Source: Roseburia_C sp031555935 (GTDB taxonomy: Bacteria > Bacillota > Clostridia > Lachnospirales > Lachnospiraceae). From it: a stretch of 64,000 bases of DNA. The DNA lies in NCBI GenBank assembly GCA_031555935.1, contig JAVBTX010000005.1, positions 1-64,000 on the forward strand, read 5' to 3'. Within the stretch, counting starts at the first letter, position 1. Each line of letters starts with the position of its first letter. A model generated the notes under the pieces. That model saw nothing but the letters and a program-made list of their open reading frames with translations. It searched no databases and was not told the DNA's origin. Below are positions 50,907-60,392 of this stretch, in pieces. The translations under genes and the position numbers were made by a program.

Positions 50907-51970
50907 TGGTAAAAAATAATATATTTAAACGGCAGATATTTATTCCGATTGCAGCGCTCATCGTGCTGGCCGTGTTTAACTTGATTATCGACCCTTCATT
51001 CTTTAAGATTACATTTGGTTATAACAGTATGGGCGACCCGGTTCTGTCTGGTTATCTGATGACAATTTTAGATTATGGTTCCGAGTTGGCAATTCTTGCC
51101 ATTGGTATGACCTTGGTTACCGCAGCAAGTGGCGGTCAGGATATCAGTGTTGGTGCAGCCATTGCAATCAGCGGCAGTGTTGTGTTGCGGGTACTTTGTG
51201 GTACTAATTCAAGACCAGATACCCTTCAAGCACCAATTATCGTAGCGTTTTTAGTAAGCTGCGTTGTGGCAATGCTGTTTGGTGCATTTAACGGAGCACT
51301 GGTAGCGTATTTCAAGATTCAACCGATGGTAGCAACCCTGATTTTATTTACCGCAGGACGTTCGATAGCAGCGTGGATTAATAACAACGAGCTTCCAATT
51401 ATCAGTGATGTATCCTTTGGATATGCTGGCGGATTTATTCCGGGTATACCAATTCCAACCCCGTTTTTCATTGCGGTGGCATGTATGATTATTATTGCAC
51501 TGGTGCTGCGATTTACCAACCTTGGATTATATATCCAGTCAGTTGGAATCAATGAAAGCTCCTCCAGATTGAATGGTTTAAACCCTGCCCTTGTCAAATT
51601 TTTGTCCTTTGTAATTCTTGGCTTGTGTGTCGCAGTTGCAGGATTTATAAAAGTCAGCCGGCTTTCTTCCATAAACTATTCGGTTATTGCGAAGGATATT
51701 GAAATGGATGCAATTCTGGCCGTTGCACTAGGCGGAAATGCTTTGAGCGGTGGTAAATTTAACATGACCGCATCAATCCTTGGCGCGTATGTAATTCAGT
51801 TCCTTACGACAACACTTTATAAATTCAATGTTCAATCCGATGCGCTTTCCGCATATAAGGCAGTCGTTGTCATTCTGCTTGTTGTCTTAAGTGCACCAGT
51901 CGTAAGAGATAGCATTTCTTCTTTCTGGAAGAAATTCAAGTTGAAATTACATGTAAAGGAGGTTGCATAA
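50906..51970 (+). CDS. ytfT: Sugar ABC importer permease (YtfT-like)
   Basis: First permease of the importer (354 aa), with about eight to ten hydrophobic segments. The family signature is seen as LAILAIGMTLVTAASGGQDISVGAAIAISG (read in two parts: LAILAIGMTLVT and QDISVGAAIA) at about 66-95, and VAYFKIQPMVATLILFTAGRS further on. In YtfQRT-YjfF systems two different permeases form the channel, matching the two permease genes here. It is translationally coupled to the ATPase through TAATG. The next gene begins immediately at its end. Confidence 0.88.
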   Translation: MVKNNIFKRQIFIPIAALIVLAVFNLIIDPSFFKITFGYNSMGDPVLSGYLMTILDYGSELAILAIGMTLVTAASGGQDISVGAAIAISGSVVLRVLCGTNSRPDTLQAPIIVAFLVSCVVAMLFGAFNGALVAYFKIQPMVATLILFTAGRSIAAWINNNELPIISDVSFGYAGGFIPGIPIPTPFFIAVACMIIIALVLRFTNLGLYIQSVGINESSSRLNGLNPALVKFLSFVILGLCVAVAGFIKVSRLSSINYSVIAKDIEMDAILAVALGGNALSGGKFNMTASILGAYVIQFLTTTLYKFNVQSDALSAYKAVVVILLVVLSAPVVRDSISSFWKKFKLKLHVKEVA

Positions 51971-51971
51971 T

Positions 51972-53030
51972 ATGTTAAATAAGTTATCTGCAATCAAACT
52001 GCGCGATAAAACAAAAAACATGACTGATACAAATCTGTTGTTAATCATAACAATCGTAGTTTTCTTTGCAATGTATATCGGGGCGATTGTATTTCAAGGA
52101 AAAGGCTTTTTGAAACCACAGACATTCTTTAATATCCTGAATGCAAATGCGCCGCTCATCATAGCATCTTGCGGTATGAGTATTGTAATGATTACTGGTG
52201 GTATTGATATTTCGGTTGGTGGTATTGCCGCATTAGTCAGTATGAGTTGTGCAGTTTACCTTGACTTTCATGGTGGTAATGTGTTTGGCGCCATACTGAT
52301 AGCAATCGGGATTGGTTTGGCATTCGGTATTGTCCAGGGATTTTTGGTGGCATATCTGGATATCCAACCATTCATTGTTTCACTGGCGGGAATGTTTTTT
52401 GCCCGCGGTATGACAACAATTGTAAATACAAATCCATTCAATGTAGCCAATGAATCATTTGTAGCCTTGAAAGAAACACGAGTTGTCGTGCCGGGCTTTG
52501 GTTCGGTCAATAAATTGGGCAATTATGTAGATGCCTATATTGAAATTGGTGTAGTTGTTGCCCTGCTACTAGTTGTTATCCTGTTTTGTGTTCTTCGCTG
52601 GACGAAGTTAGGACGTGGATTTTATGCCGTTGGTGGCAATAAACAAAGTGCCCTGATGCTTGGTATTAATGTGAAAAGAACAAAATTCCTTTCTCACTTG
52701 ATTTGCAGCTTATTAGCAGGAATTGGCGGTTTTGTTTATTTCATGCATGTCGGCTCTGGTTCGGCATCACACGCAAGCGGCATGGAAATGAATGCGATAG
52801 CCTCTTCGATTATCGGCGGCACGATGTTGACTGGCGGTGTTGGTAACATTATTGGTACCTTATTTGGTGTACTTTCTCTAAGCACCATTCAGAATATTGT
52901 TTCATCCGCAGGATTAGACCAGGCGTGGTGGACCGGAATTACGATTGCAGCAATGTTATGTCTGTTCCTCGTTGTTCAGAGTATTGTTATGGCTCGTAAA
53001 AAAAGGACCTTACAAACAAAAATTGAGTAA
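51972..53030 (+). CDS. yjfF: Sugar ABC importer permease (YjfF-like)
   Basis: Second permease (352 aa). Signature SIVMITGGIDISVGGIAAL at about 73-91 and VAYLDIQPFIVSLAGMFFARG at about 128-148; ends in a basic tail. The ATG at 51972 follows AAGGAGG 8 bases upstream; a TTG at 51963 in the same frame lies in the ribosome site. It completes the importer operon. Two consecutive hairpins lie after its stop. Confidence 0.88.
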   Translation: MLNKLSAIKLRDKTKNMTDTNLLLIITIVVFFAMYIGAIVFQGKGFLKPQTFFNILNANAPLIIASCGMSIVMITGGIDISVGGIAALVSMSCAVYLDFHGGNVFGAILIAIGIGLAFGIVQGFLVAYLDIQPFIVSLAGMFFARGMTTIVNTNPFNVANESFVALKETRVVVPGFGSVNKLGNYVDAYIEIGVVVALLLVVILFCVLRWTKLGRGFYAVGGNKQSALMLGINVKRTKFLSHLICSLLAGIGGFVYFMHVGSGSASHASGMEMNAIASSIIGGTMLTGGVGNIIGTLFGVLSLSTIQNIVSSAGLDQAWWTGITIAAMLCLFLVVQSIVMARKKRTLQTKIE

Positions 53031-53034
53031 AAAA

Positions 53035-53106
53035 AGCCATATAATGTCAAAGCCATTATATGGCTCTGGAAAAGAGGAAGCTGTAAAAATGCGGCGGCCT
53101 CTTTTC
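53035..53106 (+). terminator. Two consecutive hairpins after the importer operon
   Basis: First, AGCCATATAATG / CATTATATGGCT (53035-53065). Second, GAAAAGAGG / CCTCTTTTC (53069-53106). Neither has a long T-run, so partial read-through to the next lipoprotein gene is possible. Confidence 0.6.
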
Positions 53107-53189
53107 GTGGTTTCGAAATAGTGGATGTTATATTTGACAAAATTTAAGATGGTAGATAAGATATATTTGGGAAGCTTGTGAGGAAAGGC

Positions 53190-54308
53190 ATGGATATAGA
53201 AATGGAAAAAAGAACGTTAAGAACGATGATAACTCCTATATTTTTAATGTTTGGCGTATTGGTATTTTGCCTTTTGGCAGCTAGTTGCGGAAAAGATAAT
53301 GTATTGAATCTTGAGACGGAAGATACCCAGGAAGCAGATTCTGATGAATATATTGTAGTTGGTTTTTCCCAGCTTGGTGCGGAATCTGACTGGAGAAGCG
53401 CCAATACAGAATCCATGAAGTCTACGTTTACAGCAGAAAACGGTTATAAGCTAATCTTTGAGAATGGTCAGCAAAAGCAGGCGAATCAGATTATGGCGAT
53501 TCGCACCTTCATTCAACAGGAAGTGGATTATATTGTTTTGGCTCCGGTTATAGAGACGGGGTGGGATACGGTTTTGCAGGAGGCAAAGGATGCTGAAATT
53601 CCGGTTATTATCGTAGACCGCAGGGTCGATGTAGAAGATGACAGTCTATTTACTTGTTGGATTGGCTCTGATTTTGAATTAGAAGGAAAAAAGGCAGCAG
53701 AGTGGCTGAATCAATATGTGGCGGCAAAGGGCATTGCGGCTGCCGATGTTCATATTGTTAATATTCAAGGTACCATCGGAGCTACCGCTCAGATCGGACG
53801 AACAAAGGGTCTTGAAGATGCCCAAAAAGCGAACGGCTGGGACTTGATGGCTCAAGTGACTGGAGATTTCACGCAGGCGAGGGGCAAAGAAGTAATGGAA
53901 TCCCTTTTGAAACAACATGATAACATTAACGTGGTTTATTGTGAAAATGATAATGAAGCCTTTGGCGTTATAGAGGCAATTGAAGCAGCTGGCAAACAGA
54001 TTGGCTCAGATATTGGGTCTGGTGAGATAATGGTTATTTCATTTGATGGCGTGAAGAAAGATGCCATGAATTATATTATGATGGATAAAATCACTTGTAT
54101 CACAGCATGTAATCCGCTGTTGGGACCGCCAGTGAAAGAAACGATTGAATTGTTAGAAGCGGGTAAAACGCCGGATAAGTTTTCTTATGTTGATGAAGGC
54201 ATGTATGCCTATGATGATACGGTCACAACGGTAATAATTGATGACGTTGAATATGCCGTAACGGTAGTAACGGAGGAAGTGTTAGAAGAACGAGGTTGGG
54301 AGAAATAA
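53190..54308 (+). CDS. Second sugar-binding lipoprotein (YtfQ-like)
   Basis: Lipoprotein (372 aa) with signal peptide ending in the lipobox LAASC (Cys33) and a type I periplasmic-binding fold: VVGFSQLGAESDWRSANTES, IVLAPVIETGWDTVLQEA, VIIVDRRVD and VYCENDNEAFGVIEAIE. It is related to the binding protein at 48239 but clearly diverged, with a different linker lacking the Asp/Ala repeat. No other transporter genes accompany it. It may bind a second sugar for the same importer, or present a ligand to the YesM kinase; both are inference. The ATG at 53190 follows GAGGAAAGG; ATG 53202 is an alternative. The next gene starts at its 3' end. Confidence 0.8.
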   Translation: MDIEMEKRTLRTMITPIFLMFGVLVFCLLAASCGKDNVLNLETEDTQEADSDEYIVVGFSQLGAESDWRSANTESMKSTFTAENGYKLIFENGQQKQANQIMAIRTFIQQEVDYIVLAPVIETGWDTVLQEAKDAEIPVIIVDRRVDVEDDSLFTCWIGSDFELEGKKAAEWLNQYVAAKGIAAADVHIVNIQGTIGATAQIGRTKGLEDAQKANGWDLMAQVTGDFTQARGKEVMESLLKQHDNINVVYCENDNEAFGVIEAIEAAGKQIGSDIGSGEIMVISFDGVKKDAMNYIMMDKITCITACNPLLGPPVKETIELLEAGKTPDKFSYVDEGMYAYDDTVTTVIIDDVEYAVTVVTEEVLEERGWEK

Positions 54309-54313
54309 ATGAA

Positions 54314-55870
54314 ATGAAGAATAATTACAAGGTATTAACAGATAATTATTTTGACAATGTATTAATTGTTTTAAAAAGCTTATTGGTGGGACTGTTAGCG
54401 GGAAGCGTTACAGTCCTTTATCGACTTACGCTGACATATGCAGAACAATTTGCTTTTCATATGTATGAATTTGTCAAAAAAACCCTACACTTTTTTCCAC
54501 TAATCCTAATTCTGCTTGGTCTGGCAGCTTGGCTGGTAGGCACCTTGGTAGAAAGAAACAAGATGATTTCGGGTAGTGGAATACCACAGCTAGAGGGAAT
54601 CATGAAAGGTTACTTTGGGAAAAGAAAAAAATGGTCACATACCTTGATTAGTAAGTTTGTGGGTGGTGCGATAGCAATTGGCGGAGGTCTATCATTGGGC
54701 AGAGAAGGTCCGTCCATTCAGTTGGGAGCATGTATTGCGGAAGGACTAGGCAAAAAAATTGGAACCGGGCGTGCGGAAAGAAGAATATTGATGGCAAGTG
54801 GAGCGGGGGCAGGATTAGCGGCAGCATTTAATGCTCCGATGGCCGGTGTTATCTTCGTACTGGAAGAAATTTTTAAATATTTTTCGCCATTGATTTTGCT
54901 TTCTGTAATGTCGGCTGCCGTTATCGCGGATTTTGTGTCAAAGCAAGTGTTTGGCCTAGCGCCAATTTTTGATTTTGAGATTACCAAAGCAATTCCCCTG
55001 GGCAGTTATTGGCTGCTTATTATTTTAGGGATTTTGCTCGGTGTAATGGGCTCGCTCTACAACTACATATTATTAAAAACGAAGGTCATGTATGGGAAAA
55101 TGAAATTCTTAAATTCAAAAATGAAGATAATGATTCCATTTATCACTGCGGGTATTTTAGGCCTTGTCTTTCCAATCGTATTGGGTGGTGGTCATCGGGT
55201 TGTGGAAGAATTGACACCCAAAAATGGCATTTTATTTTTAGCTCTGATTTTTGTGGTTAAATTTATATTTTCAATGATCAGCTTTGGCTCTGGTGCACCG
55301 GGTGGAATCTTTTTTCCGCTGATTGTTCTTGGAGCAGCAATTGGAGCCATTTTTGCTGGAGTTTCGATTGACTATTTGGGAGTTGAGCAGGAATTATATA
55401 ATAACTTTATTATTCTGGCAATGGCAGGATATTTTACGGCGATTGTCAGAGCGCCAATAACGGGAATTGTACTTGTGCTCGAAATGACGGGTTCATTTAC
55501 ACATATATTGCCGCTAACGGTGGTCTCAGTGATAGCATATGTTGTGGCTGATTTGATTAAAAGTCCGCCAATCTATGAAGCTCTTTTGGAAAATTTGATT
55601 CATGATGAAAATGGTGAAGAGAAAATCGAAAGCAGCAAAAAAATCGTTGTGGAATTGATTATAAAACATGATTCTAAATTTCAAAATCACCGGGTGAAAA
55701 ATATTGAATGGCCGGGTAAATCACTGCTAGTTGGAGTAAAACGAGGGGAATGTCAAATGATTCCGAATGGCGATACGAAATTAGAAGAGGGAGACTATCT
55801 TTCCATTTTAACGGATTTGAATAATGAAAGCAGAATCAAGGAAATTCTTGAAGAAATGAATGGGGATTAG
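54314..55870 (+). CDS. ClC-family chloride transporter with TrkA-C domain
   Basis: Membrane protein (518 aa) of the ClC family. Ion-pathway motifs: GSGIPQLEG, GREGPSIQLGA with the external gating glutamate, FNAPMAGVIFVLEE with the internal glutamate pair, and GSGAPGGIFFPL. Both glutamates argue for a proton/chloride exchanger rather than a channel. After the membrane part, residues of about 435-515 form a TrkA-C (RCK_C) type regulatory domain. The ATG at 54314 comes 5 bases after the lipoprotein stop with GGGAGA upstream; a TTG at 54296 would overlap that gene. The link to the sugar-binding lipoprotein is positional only. Confidence 0.87.
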   Translation: MKNNYKVLTDNYFDNVLIVLKSLLVGLLAGSVTVLYRLTLTYAEQFAFHMYEFVKKTLHFFPLILILLGLAAWLVGTLVERNKMISGSGIPQLEGIMKGYFGKRKKWSHTLISKFVGGAIAIGGGLSLGREGPSIQLGACIAEGLGKKIGTGRAERRILMASGAGAGLAAAFNAPMAGVIFVLEEIFKYFSPLILLSVMSAAVIADFVSKQVFGLAPIFDFEITKAIPLGSYWLLIILGILLGVMGSLYNYILLKTKVMYGKMKFLNSKMKIMIPFITAGILGLVFPIVLGGGHRVVEELTPKNGILFLALIFVVKFIFSMISFGSGAPGGIFFPLIVLGAAIGAIFAGVSIDYLGVEQELYNNFIILAMAGYFTAIVRAPITGIVLVLEMTGSFTHILPLTVVSVIAYVVADLIKSPPIYEALLENLIHDENGEEKIESSKKIVVELIIKHDSKFQNHRVKNIEWPGKSLLVGVKRGECQMIPNGDTKLEEGDYLSILTDLNNESRIKEILEEMNGD

Positions 55871-55908
55871 GAATTAATAAATATAAGCAAAAAAAGTCGA
55901 GAAAAATA

Positions 55909-55952
55909 CTCCTGAATCGGTTACAATATAAATAAAATAACCAAGTCAGGAG
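55909..55952 (+). promoter_or_regulatory. Large inverted repeat overlapping the start region of the UvrA-like gene
   Basis: CTCCTGA-N3-GGTTA (55909-55923) mirrors TAACC-N3-TCAGGAG (55938-55952) around a 14-base AT-rich centre. The right arm contains the AGGAG ribosome site of the next gene and the left part overlaps a possible -10 (TACAAT, 55922-55927). It may be an operator or an RNA fold that hides the ribosome site. Confidence 0.6.
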
Positions 55953-55958
55953 ATAAAA

Positions 55959-58211
55959 ATGTCGCATCAAAATCACATCATCATTCGAGGACTGCACCAA
56001 AATAATCTGAAAAATATCTCATTGGACATCCCCAAAGAAAAAATAGTTGTCTTTACTGGCGTTTCTGGTTCGGGCAAGTCCAGCATCGTATTTGACACAA
56101 TTGCCGCCGAAAGCCAGCGGCAGATGAACGAGACTTATACTGCCTTTATCCGGGGGCGACTGCCGAAGTTTGAAAAGCCCAAAGTAGATAAAATCGAAAA
56201 TCTATCCGCCTCAGTCATCATTGATCAAACACGTCTTGGCGGTAATGCCCGTTCCACGGTGGGGACAATCAGTGATATGTACTCGGCCCTGCGCCTGCTT
56301 TATTCGCGCATCGGAGAACCATATGTAGGAACGGCATCATTCTTTTCATTTAATGACCCAAACGGTATGTGCCCAGAATGTTCTGGCATCGGGAAAGTAA
56401 TGGAGCTTGACATAACACCGATGATTGCCGAGGATAAGAGCTGGAATGAGGGCATGGTGGATTTGCCAGCATTTCATATCGATAATTGGTATTGGAAGCA
56501 ATATACCGGCAGTGGGCTGTTTGAGCTAGATAAAAAATGGGGCGACTATACCCCAAAAGAGCGCAATCTATTATTATACGGTGCGGCAAAGCCGGGTGAG
56601 CCGCGTGTGGTAAAACAAGTAGAGGGAATCCACAACATGATGAGCCGATTACTGCTTAAGCGAGACGGGGCCGAAATGGGTGAGGCTTCGATGAGACGTC
56701 TGACAAATCTTGTTCATCAAAATGACTGCCCAATTTGTCATGGGAAACGGCTAAATGCGGCGGCACTGTCCAGTAAGGTTGCAGGGTTTGGGATTGACGA
56801 GATGTGTGAGATGGAGTTTACCAAGCTGCGCGAGGTGCTTCAAACAGTCACTGATTCACGTGGCAGCTCGATTGTAGATAGTCTAGTGATGGCTCTTGAT
56901 CGGATGATTGATATTGGACTACCATATCTTTCGTTTAACCGTGAATCGTCCACCTTATCCGGCGGCGAGGCGCAGCGACTAAAGCTGGTGCGCTATATGG
57001 GCAGTGCCCTAACTGGGATGACCTATATTTTTGATGAACCGAGCACAGGAATGCACCCGCGTGATGTTCACCGGATGACCAAGCTGCTGCAAAGCCTTCG
57101 GGATAAGGGCAACACTGTTTTGGTGGTGGAGCATGACAAGGACGTGATTTCCATTGCCGATGAGGTCATCGACGTTGGTCCGTTAGCCGGTAGAAATGGT
57201 GGCGAGATTCTCTATCAGGGAAGCTTCGAAACACTTTTGGTATCAGGTACACTGACTGGCAATGCGATGCAGGCTCAGATACCGTTTAAGGAGGAGCCGA
57301 GAAAGCCCAAGGAATTTTTGCCGGTTCGAGAAGCCACGATTCATAATCTGAAAAATATTTCCATTGATATTCCTTTGAATATCTTAACGGCGGTGACTGG
57401 TGTGGCTGGTTCGGGAAAGAGCTCGCTGATTCGGGATGTATTTGCAGCCCAATATGAGGACCGGGTGGTTTTGGTGGATCAGTCACCAGTAACCGCGACA
57501 GGTCGTTCAACACCAGCCACTTTTCTGGGCTTTTTTGACGAGATTCGTAAGCGGATGGCAAAGGAAAATGGTGTGAGTGCCGCCTTGTTTTCATTTAATA
57601 GCAAAGGGGCATGTCCGGTGTGTAAGGGGCGCGGGGTAATTGTGACCGAGCTTGTATTTATGGACCCGGTGACGACAACCTGCGAGGTCTGTGGCGGCAG
57701 CCGTTACAGTGACGAGGCTCTTTCGCATAATTATCATGGCAAAAATATTGTGGATGTACTAAATATGAGTGCTGAGGAGGCCGAAGAATTCTTTGCCGAC
57801 TGTCCTAAAATTCGTAAGCATTTACATGCGATGGTGGCCGTGGGATTGCCGTATCTTTCGCTGGGACAACCGCTTTCCACCTTATCTGGCGGTGAACGTC
57901 AGCGGGTAAAATTGGCCAAGTATTTGGACAAAAAAGGAAATATCTATGTACTGGATGAGCCGACAACTGGGCTTCATGCCTCTGACGTACAAGCCATTAT
58001 GAAACTGTTAGATGGTTTTGTAAAACGCGGCAACACGGTCATTGTAATCGAACACAATATGGATGTCGTAAAGCAGGCGGACTATGTCATTGACATCGGA
58101 CCAGATGGCGGTACAGCTGGGGGAGAGGTTGTTTTTACCGGCACGCCACAGGAAATGGTCGACAATTCCGAATCGATTACGGCAAGGTATCTGAGAAAGT
58201 CATTACAATAA
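55959..58211 (+). CDS. UvrA-like ATPase (short UvrA paralogue)
   Basis: ABC-type ATPase (750 aa) related to UvrA but about 190 residues shorter than the repair protein. It has two ATPase halves, with P-loops GVSGSGKSS near residue 33 and GVAGSGKSS near 483, and signatures LSGGEAQRLKL and LSGGERQRVKL. Zinc-type CxxC pairs are seen (CPECSG, CPICHG, CPVCKG, CEVCGG). Short paralogues of this type are often associated with drug resistance or antibiotic-producer self-protection rather than general excision repair. AGGAG lies 6 bases before the ATG. The AraC/GyrI-like regulator gene follows after 24 bases, a resistance-like pairing. Confidence 0.88.
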   Translation: MSHQNHIIIRGLHQNNLKNISLDIPKEKIVVFTGVSGSGKSSIVFDTIAAESQRQMNETYTAFIRGRLPKFEKPKVDKIENLSASVIIDQTRLGGNARSTVGTISDMYSALRLLYSRIGEPYVGTASFFSFNDPNGMCPECSGIGKVMELDITPMIAEDKSWNEGMVDLPAFHIDNWYWKQYTGSGLFELDKKWGDYTPKERNLLLYGAAKPGEPRVVKQVEGIHNMMSRLLLKRDGAEMGEASMRRLTNLVHQNDCPICHGKRLNAAALSSKVAGFGIDEMCEMEFTKLREVLQTVTDSRGSSIVDSLVMALDRMIDIGLPYLSFNRESSTLSGGEAQRLKLVRYMGSALTGMTYIFDEPSTGMHPRDVHRMTKLLQSLRDKGNTVLVVEHDKDVISIADEVIDVGPLAGRNGGEILYQGSFETLLVSGTLTGNAMQAQIPFKEEPRKPKEFLPVREATIHNLKNISIDIPLNILTAVTGVAGSGKSSLIRDVFAAQYEDRVVLVDQSPVTATGRSTPATFLGFFDEIRKRMAKENGVSAALFSFNSKGACPVCKGRGVIVTELVFMDPVTTTCEVCGGSRYSDEALSHNYHGKNIVDVLNMSAEEAEEFFADCPKIRKHLHAMVAVGLPYLSLGQPLSTLSGGERQRVKLAKYLDKKGNIYVLDEPTTGLHASDVQAIMKLLDGFVKRGNTVIVIEHNMDVVKQADYVIDIGPDGGTAGGEVVFTGTPQEMVDNSESITARYLRKSLQ

Positions 58212-58235
58212 AGTGTGGTAGGAGGAAAAATTTGC

Positions 58236-59132
58236 ATGAAGGAACAGATGATGGCCGTCCAACGGATGCAGGACTATATTGAAGAGCATATGACAGATGA
58301 AATTACACTGTCTGAGCTTTCTAAGGCTTCTCTTTTTTCGCCATGGTATTCTTACCGTCTGTTTCGGGAATATATGGGCCTTACTCCGGCAGAGTATATC
58401 CGTAGGCTGCGGCTCTCGCATTCGGCGATGCAGTTAAAAAAAGAAAAAAGCTCGGTCACCAAGGTCGCCTATAATAGCGGCTTTGGCAGCGTGGACGGTT
58501 ATATCCGGGCATTTAACAAAGAATTTGGTTGTAATCCTGGAGAATACGCCAAAGACCCTGTTCCGATTACACTATTTGTTCCCTATGGTGTTAAATTCAG
58601 AGAGTTTAGAAAGGATACGGTAGATATGGAAAATTTACAAAATATTTTTGTTCAGGTTATTCATAAACCGGAACGTAAAGTAATCATCAAGCGTGGCATT
58701 AGTGCAGAAGACTACTTCGCCTACTGCGAAGAAGTGGGATGTGATGTCTGGGGCACACTAATGAGCATGGATTCTCTTGGTGAAGAGCCGGTTTGTCTGT
58801 GGCTGCCAGAAGAATACAAGACACCGAACACATCTACTTATGTACAAGGTGTTGAAGTGGCATCAGACTACGCTGAGAATGTTCCGGGGAAAATACCCGA
58901 GGGCTTTGATATCATATCTTTGCCAGCTACGGAATACTTGGTTGTTCAAGGAGAACCCTTTGAAGAAGAAGACTATGCACAGGCGATTCTATCTGTGCAG
59001 TATTCGATGAATCACTATGACCCGACGGTTATTGGCTATGAATGGGATGACAGCAACCCACGCATCCAGCTTGAACCGCGAGGAGAGCGCGGATATATTG
59101 AGTTGCGGGCAATCAAACGGAACAAAGAGTAA
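58236..59132 (+). CDS. AraC-family regulator with GyrI-like effector domain
   Basis: Transcription regulator (298 aa). The N-terminal AraC DNA-binding domain (about 5-105) has LSELSKASLFSPWYSYRLFREY and VAYNSGFGSVDGYIRAFNKEFG; the C-terminal GyrI-like/SOUL-type domain (about 130-295) typically binds hydrophobic drugs or small ligands. The ATG at 58236 follows AGGAGG. Co-oriented and adjacent to the UvrA-like ATPase, it is a likely regulator of it, possibly through the inverted repeat at 55909-55952; that link is inference. Confidence 0.87.
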   Translation: MKEQMMAVQRMQDYIEEHMTDEITLSELSKASLFSPWYSYRLFREYMGLTPAEYIRRLRLSHSAMQLKKEKSSVTKVAYNSGFGSVDGYIRAFNKEFGCNPGEYAKDPVPITLFVPYGVKFREFRKDTVDMENLQNIFVQVIHKPERKVIIKRGISAEDYFAYCEEVGCDVWGTLMSMDSLGEEPVCLWLPEEYKTPNTSTYVQGVEVASDYAENVPGKIPEGFDIISLPATEYLVVQGEPFEEEDYAQAILSVQYSMNHYDPTVIGYEWDDSNPRIQLEPRGERGYIELRAIKRNKE

Positions 59133-59149
59133 ATCATAGGAACATATCC

Positions 59150-59184
59150 AAAAGGGGTGAATTGATTAGCAATTCACCCCTTTT
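59150..59184 (+). terminator. Strong hairpin terminator
   Basis: A perfect 15-base-pair stem AAAAGGGGTGAATTG / CAATTCACCCCTTTT with a 5-base loop, between the AraC/GyrI gene and the radical SAM gene. Confidence 0.85.
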
Positions 59185-59223
59185 GAAGTATCTCGCATGT
59201 GTGTGGTTTGTCCATTTTATATT

Positions 59224-59252
59224 TTGAACTATTTTTCAGAAGATGGTATAAT
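59224..59252 (+). promoter_or_regulatory. SigA-type promoter for the radical SAM gene
   Basis: TTGAAC, 17-base spacer, TATAAT; 30 bases before the ATG at 59283. Confidence 0.8.
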
Positions 59253-59282
59253 AGGTCAATATACAAAAAGAAAGGATGTACT

Positions 59283-60392
59283 ATGCAAATACAATTAAAC
59301 GAATTTTTTAACAAAGGGATAAAAAATATTTCAGATACAATTGGCCGTTTTTATCGAAATAATCGTCAAGGAAGAGTATTCATGATAGATATGGCAGCAG
59401 CACTATTTAACAGCTCGAAAATACGTAAGCGATATGAGCAAAAAGGGACACATATTCCGCCATTTTTGATAGCTAGTATATCATCTGACTGTAATCTGCA
59501 TTGTGCGGGCTGTTACGCAAGGGCTAATGGAAACTGTTCCGATGAGGGTGATGTTGATGCAATGGGACTGACAGAGTGGTACCGTATCTTTACGGAAGCA
59601 TCTGGAATCGGTGTGTCTTTTATATTGTTGGCGGGCGGTGAACCGTTGTTACGGCGTGACCTTATCAAAATGGCGGCCTCGTTAAAAAATATGATTTTTC
59701 CGATTTTTACAAATGGAACAATGATTGACACAGAATATATCGAACTGTTTGATAATAACCGCAATTTAGTTCCGGTACTTAGCATTGAATGCAGTGAAGC
59801 AGAGTTTAACGCACGGCGGGGCGCAGGCGTATCTGAACAAATTCGAGATGTAATCGAAGAATTTAAACGCCGCGGAATATTATATGGCGTTTCGATAACG
59901 GTAACCAGTGAAAATAAGGACCGGGTTACGGAAGGCCAATTTATCAACAACTTGCGTGAGCAGGGCTGTGGCGTGATATTTTTTGTTGAGTATGTACCGG
60001 TGGAAACGGGTACAGAGCATTTACTATTAAATCATGATGAGGTTCAGGTGTTACAAAATCAAATCGAGTTGTTGCGAAATGACAAACAAAACAAAGGAAT
60101 GGTACTGCTATCATTTCCGGGTGATGAGGAATCAATGGGGGGATGTCTAGCCGCAGGTCGGGGATTTTTCCATATTAATGTGAATGGCGGATGTGAGCCG
60201 TGTCCGTTTTCGTCATACTCAACTGTAAACTTGAAAGAACAGACAATAATGTCGGCATTGCAATCACCATTTTTTGAAAAAGTACGTAACATAAGCGCGG
60301 CGGAAAAAATGGAGCATAAAGGCGGATGTACCTTGTTTTTGCATCAGGACGAGGTAATTCGAGCAACCAAAGAGGAGCAGCGAAGATGGTAG
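59283..60392 (+). CDS. Radical SAM protein with SPASM-like cysteines
   Basis: Radical SAM enzyme (369 aa). The cluster-binding motif CNLHCAGC gives C70, C74 and C77 (CxxxCxxC); LLAGGEPLL carries the GGE motif for SAM binding. In the C-terminal part, cysteines in MGGCLAAGRG, GGCEPCPFS and KGGCTLF resemble an auxiliary cluster (SPASM/twitch) site. No precursor peptide gene is visible beside it and I cannot assign a substrate. The ATG at 59283 lies shortly after AAAGAAAGGA. The gene overlaps truA by 7 bases. A peptide-modifying or cofactor role is possible but unproven. Confidence 0.82.
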   Translation: MQIQLNEFFNKGIKNISDTIGRFYRNNRQGRVFMIDMAAALFNSSKIRKRYEQKGTHIPPFLIASISSDCNLHCAGCYARANGNCSDEGDVDAMGLTEWYRIFTEASGIGVSFILLAGGEPLLRRDLIKMAASLKNMIFPIFTNGTMIDTEYIELFDNNRNLVPVLSIECSEAEFNARRGAGVSEQIRDVIEEFKRRGILYGVSITVTSENKDRVTEGQFINNLREQGCGVIFFVEYVPVETGTEHLLLNHDEVQVLQNQIELLRNDKQNKGMVLLSFPGDEESMGGCLAAGRGFFHINVNGGCEPCPFSSYSTVNLKEQTIMSALQSPFFEKVRNISAAEKMEHKGGCTLFLHQDEVIRATKEEQRRW

